The notes beneath the pieces were generated by a model. That model was not told where the DNA came from. It saw only the letters and a list, made by a program, of their open reading frames with translations, and ran no database searches. A stretch of DNA of 32,668 bases from a virus: positions 1-32,668 of the IMG/VR virus record IMGVR_UViG_3300017751_003990; one strand, 5' to 3'. Of the stretch, positions 30,380 through 32,668 are shown one piece after another (position 1 is the stretch's first letter; each line of letters opens with the position of its first letter). The position numbers and the translations under genes were made by a program.

Positions 30380-30386
30380 ATTTATC
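30379..30386 (-). promoter_or_regulatory. Late promoter GATAAATA
   Basis: GATAAATA on the minus strand, 30 bases before the ATG at 30348; same octamer as upstream of the tail-fibre-like gene. Confidence 0.6.
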
Positions 30387-30572
30387 TCTTTTAAGTTATC
30401 TGCGTAGTTTATTTAGGCGCCGCAATCGTAACTTAATAGAAAGTATCCAAAAGTATCTAACAATGTTGCAAATAGGAAACACTAAAGGAATACTGTAACA
30501 ACGATTTCCTCTAACTATTAGACAACTAGTAATTAAAGATTTACCAATTCGAGTGAACCCAATAATTGACAA
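30387..30572 (-). other. 186-base gap without a recognised gene
   Basis: AT-rich spacer between the 80-residue hypothetical gene and the late promoter at 30379. It contains an 8-base direct repeat AAAGTATC at 30440-30447 and 30450-30457 (10-base period) and GGCGCC near 30416. I see no convincing open frame, tRNA cloverleaf, terminator with a U-tract, or strong sigma70 promoter. A small RNA cannot be ruled out. Confidence 0.4.
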
Positions 30573-30815
30573 TTACTTCCAATTGCCTTCCGTACTTCCA
30601 AATTGTACAACTACCTTATCATCATCGCCTGATGCTTTTTTAATTAGTAATTCTTCTAAGTCACCATTTAATCGAGCTAAAACTTCACCGAGAGTAAACG
30701 CTAGTCTTTTAGCAGACTGTGTGTCTAACTTTACTTCTCTAGCATTACTAGCATCTGCAGACTTTACAGATGAAATAAATTGTTGTATTGGAAGTGTGTT
30801 TATTGGATCAGTCAT
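30573..30815 (-). CDS. Conserved-looking small phage protein (80 aa)
   Basis: 80 residues from the ATG at 30815, with GGAG eight bases upstream; an in-frame TTG at 30845 is unlikely. 'LPIQQFISSVKSADASNAREVKLD' and 'AKRLAFTLGEVLARLNGDLEELL' are helical, acidic-basic mixed. The start lies just inside the end of the SGNH gene. This type of small protein recurs in T4-like marine phages, but I know no established function. Confidence 0.7.
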   Translation of the reverse strand: MTDPINTLPIQQFISSVKSADASNAREVKLDTQSAKRLAFTLGEVLARLNGDLEELLIKKASGDDDKVVVQFGSTEGNWK

Positions 30816-31620
30816 TAAGTAACTCCGGAATAAATTTGTGTGCAATTAGTTTATGTGAATCAACGCTGTAATGTTCTTCATCGACTTGTGTTTTAGTAAT
30901 ATCAATACCTTGATGTTCGTTAATCCAGTTTTCTGCAGATTGTGAAAATACTTTTGTATTGCTAAGATTGCTGTAAGTATTAAAGTTTTTAGGCCAATCA
31001 ACCTTATCATTTATGCGCCATACATATACAGGTATACCCTTTTCTTTGCATAATAGGTCAATTAAACAAAGATCTTTACAGTATGTTTCATGTGTTAGAT
31101 GTGTAGTTACATCAGTATGAAATTTCATATGCATGTAACTATCATCATATCCTGGCCAACGTAAACCTCCGTCTAACAACGGAATACCCTGAGTGTATGG
31201 TCTTACACTTGATGTTTTTATTTTTTCACTCCATTCTCCGTAAGTATATTCAACAGAGTTGTAATCGTCGTATAAAATGTAATCATCAGTTTTTTCATAT
31301 TCTCTTGTAAAATGTCCAACTTCTAACTCAGGATAGTCTACCATTTTATTAGTAGCCATTAACCATCTATCCCAGTACGTAGACTGTATTACTACTTTAG
31401 AGATATTGCTGTGTATATCTAACATATGCTTTATCCACCGAGGATATTTACTATTAGGCGCACCGCCTTGTGCATATACATAACATTGTTCGTCAGCCAA
31501 CTCTTGTGCATATATTTTTGCATAGTTATTATCATTCCACATATGGTCCTGTTTAAGAAGATTATTCCTCCAGTAACCTTGAGAATGACTACAACCTACG
31601 AAAAGTATATTACCTTGCAT
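30808..31620 (-). CDS. SGNH/GDSL-hydrolase-like protein
   Basis: 270 residues from the ATG at 31620; a TTG two codons earlier is possible. 'ILFVGCSHSQG' (S11) is the block I nucleophile region (GDS changed to GCS), and 'DEEHYSVDSHKLIA' near the C-terminus supplies the block V pair D247 and H250. 'YAQGGAPNS' may hold the block II Gly. SGNH enzymes hydrolyse esters, often acetyl groups on sugars or lipids. In marine phages such proteins are common with unknown target. It overlaps the 31610 gene and the small gene after it. Confidence 0.72.
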   Translation of the reverse strand: MQGNILFVGCSHSQGYWRNNLLKQDHMWNDNNYAKIYAQELADEQCYVYAQGGAPNSKYPRWIKHMLDIHSNISKVVIQSTYWDRWLMATNKMVDYPELEVGHFTREYEKTDDYILYDDYNSVEYTYGEWSEKIKTSSVRPYTQGIPLLDGGLRWPGYDDSYMHMKFHTDVTTHLTHETYCKDLCLIDLLCKEKGIPVYVWRINDKVDWPKNFNTYSNLSNTKVFSQSAENWINEHQGIDITKTQVDEEHYSVDSHKLIAHKFIPELLND

Positions 31621-32083
31621 TAACAATACTCAATGCTTGTCGCATCTCAATGTCAGTTTTAAACGGACCTTGAGTTATGTATCGTTCAACTGTTATCATT
31701 TTTGGGCAAAAACTTTTAACCCAACCTTTATCAAATTTAATAATAAAGTAACCTGCACAATATAGACTCTTTGACTTTTGACTTTTAGTAAACAGCGGTA
31801 ATTTGTTCTTTACGTCAAATATAGGATTATATGGAGTACAACTAGTAGCATAACCGTGTACTATGTTTTCTGCTTTATCCTCAATAGTTTTTGAGTCAGT
31901 CCATGATATTTCTGTATTTAAAGAACTTTTTAGTTGTTTAATATTACTAAAAAATCTAGTTCCATCTTGGTTAGTGAGCATATATTGCTTTTCGTCGTTG
32001 ACTGATAGTGTGCCTAATCTTTCACCTTTGGATTCAACAATCCAAAATTTATTCTTTAAAATTTCTTTAGCTTCTACGCTCAT
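31610..32083 (-). CDS. Phage hypothetical protein (157 aa)
   Basis: 157 residues, basic and soluble, beta-rich ('FWIVESKGERLGTLSVNDEKQYML', 'GYFIIKFDKGW'). No catalytic motif. The ATG overlaps the RNase H stop as ATGA, suggesting a role in, or at least co-expression with, replication functions. Similar proteins occur beside RNase H in marine T4-like phages to my recollection, but this needs a search. Confidence 0.68.
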   Translation of the reverse strand: MSVEAKEILKNKFWIVESKGERLGTLSVNDEKQYMLTNQDGTRFFSNIKQLKSSLNTEISWTDSKTIEDKAENIVHGYATSCTPYNPIFDVKNKLPLFTKSQKSKSLYCAGYFIIKFDKGWVKSFCPKMITVERYITQGPFKTDIEMRQALSIVNAR

Positions 32084-32668
32084 TTAATGTACCTCGCTTG
32101 TAGGGGTTCTGCAAAGGTTGCTGCCTGATCTGCAATACGTTGCATATCCCACTTAGCACAAAACTTCATAAGTCTCATACCAACTTGCGATACTTCTTTA
32201 GGCTTTGCATTCTCTGCAATAGTATTATTAATTATCTCTCTAATGTCTGCAGGTTGTGCAGTCAAATCACATAGTACAACATTGCGATTGTAGTCATCTA
32301 GTACACGATGTTCTACACCTTCATGATCAGTCCAACGCTGTAGCATCATGTTATTCCAGTTGTAACCTTTAGTGTCTTTGTCAGCATATGCTTCAATAAG
32401 ACCTACTTTGTTCTTAGTGCCTTTCTTACGTACACCAGGGTAAGCACTAAACACGTTGTCACTTGTGTCGCCACGCATACACTTCTCAAACAACATAAAG
32501 TCGGGTAGCGGTGCAGGCTTGTCCTCTTTAGTTTTCTTGTCAATTACACGATCACCTTTCTTATCAAAGTAACCTTCGTGTGTAATTGTAACATCTTGTA
32601 TGCCGTTATACTGTTTACAGTTAGGTGCAATAAGTTGTGCAAAGTCACCGTCAGTACTAATAATAACA
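32080..32668 (-). CDS. rnh: T4-type RNase H / 5'-3' flap exonuclease (5' end outside window)
   Basis: The frame stays open to the window's right edge, so the gene is cut at its N-terminus; 195 residues are visible. 'VIISTDGDFAQL' is the metal-binding Asp block of FEN/T4 RNase H nucleases, and 'KCMRGDTSDNVFSAYPGVRKKG' is the second Asp pair with the helix-hairpin-helix after it. Role: removal of RNA primers and 5' flaps during phage replication. Internal ATG at 32496 is not the start. It is the strongest marker of T4-type lineage in the window. Confidence 0.88.
   Translation of the reverse strand, partial: VIISTDGDFAQLIAPNCKQYNGIQDVTITHEGYFDKKGDRVIDKKTKEDKPAPLPDFMLFEKCMRGDTSDNVFSAYPGVRKKGTKNKVGLIEAYADKDTKGYNWNNMMLQRWTDHEGVEHRVLDDYNRNVVLCDLTAQPADIREIINNTIAENAKPKEVSQVGMRLMKFCAKWDMQRIADQAATFAEPLQARYIK

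Noticed and set aside
30387-30572. Possible tRNA or small RNA in the largest gap
   Set aside because: GGTTCACTCGAATT on the minus strand looked faintly like a T-arm, but no acceptor stem or anticodon arm could be matched.
30563-30572. TTGACA-like hexamer on the + strand
   Set aside because: No matching -10 box or + strand gene follows it.
1-32668. CRISPR array, insertion sequence or integrase
   Set aside because: I saw no regularly spaced repeats, transposase or recombinase motifs, and no terminal inverted repeats beyond the short promoter pairs.

Overview
The window looks like part of a large, AT-rich, lytic T4-like (myovirus-type) marine phage genome. At the right edge is the C-terminal part of a T4-type RNase H/5'-nuclease (read from the sequence as STDGDF followed by GDTSDN). 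Further left are a tail-fibre-like gene with the N-terminal domain common on marine myovirus fibres, a MoxR ATPase with a VWA/metallopeptidase partner, and late-promoter octamers close to T4 TATAAATA. Genes are tightly packed, mostly overlapping by 4-17 bases at stop/start junctions. No integrase, transposase, tRNA or CRISPR array was seen. The host cannot be named from the sequence; a marine Gram-negative bacterium is likely, because the window encodes a secreted outer-membrane beta-barrel protein.

Layout. (1) 1-5.8 kb: the tail of a probable sugar epimerase, a methyltransferase-like gene and two radical-SAM genes on the + strand, meeting head-on with two homologous radical-SAM genes and a QueC-like PP-loop ATPase on the - strand. 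The radical-SAM genes form a mirror-image A-B / B'-A' block. (2) 5.8-10.3 kb (+): three 2-oxoglutarate (2OG)/Fe(II) oxygenase-like genes, a degenerate kinase-like gene, a cold-shock-domain/prolyl-4-hydroxylase fusion and two short SDR oxidoreductases. (3) 13.1-10.3 kb (-): a PRMT-like arginine methyltransferase, a second kinase-like gene, a GNAT-like gene and another 2OG oxygenase. (4) 13.2-17.2 kb (+): two 2OG oxygenases interleaved with two radical-SAM genes, then an outer-membrane protein. (5) 19.9-17.2 kb (-): 2OG oxygenase, radical SAM, and a possible two-domain transferase. (6) 19.9-24 kb (+): 2OG oxygenase, ANL adenylate-forming enzyme, DUF2061 membrane protein, glycosyltransferase-like gene, 2OG-like gene. 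(7) 24-32.7 kb (-): phage core and conserved hypothetical genes.

The striking content is the first 24 kb, with 7 radical-SAM proteins and 10 predicted 2OG/Fe(II) oxygenase-fold proteins, plus methyl-, acyl- and kinase-like transferases, an ATP-pyrophosphatase and an adenylate-forming enzyme. Overlapping genes and short divergent promoters tie them into a few operons. My inference is a phage-encoded multi-enzyme chemical modification system acting on a protein, peptide, glycan or other surface polymer; the substrate is not visible in the sequence.

Regulation. Five divergently placed start codons have a late-promoter-like octamer only 4-5 bases upstream and no room for a Shine-Dalgarno sequence, suggesting leaderless late mRNAs. 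Other genes have the octamer 25-34 bases upstream plus a clear Shine-Dalgarno. The VWA and MoxR genes instead have near-perfect sigma70-type promoters, and a strong intrinsic terminator lies between them.
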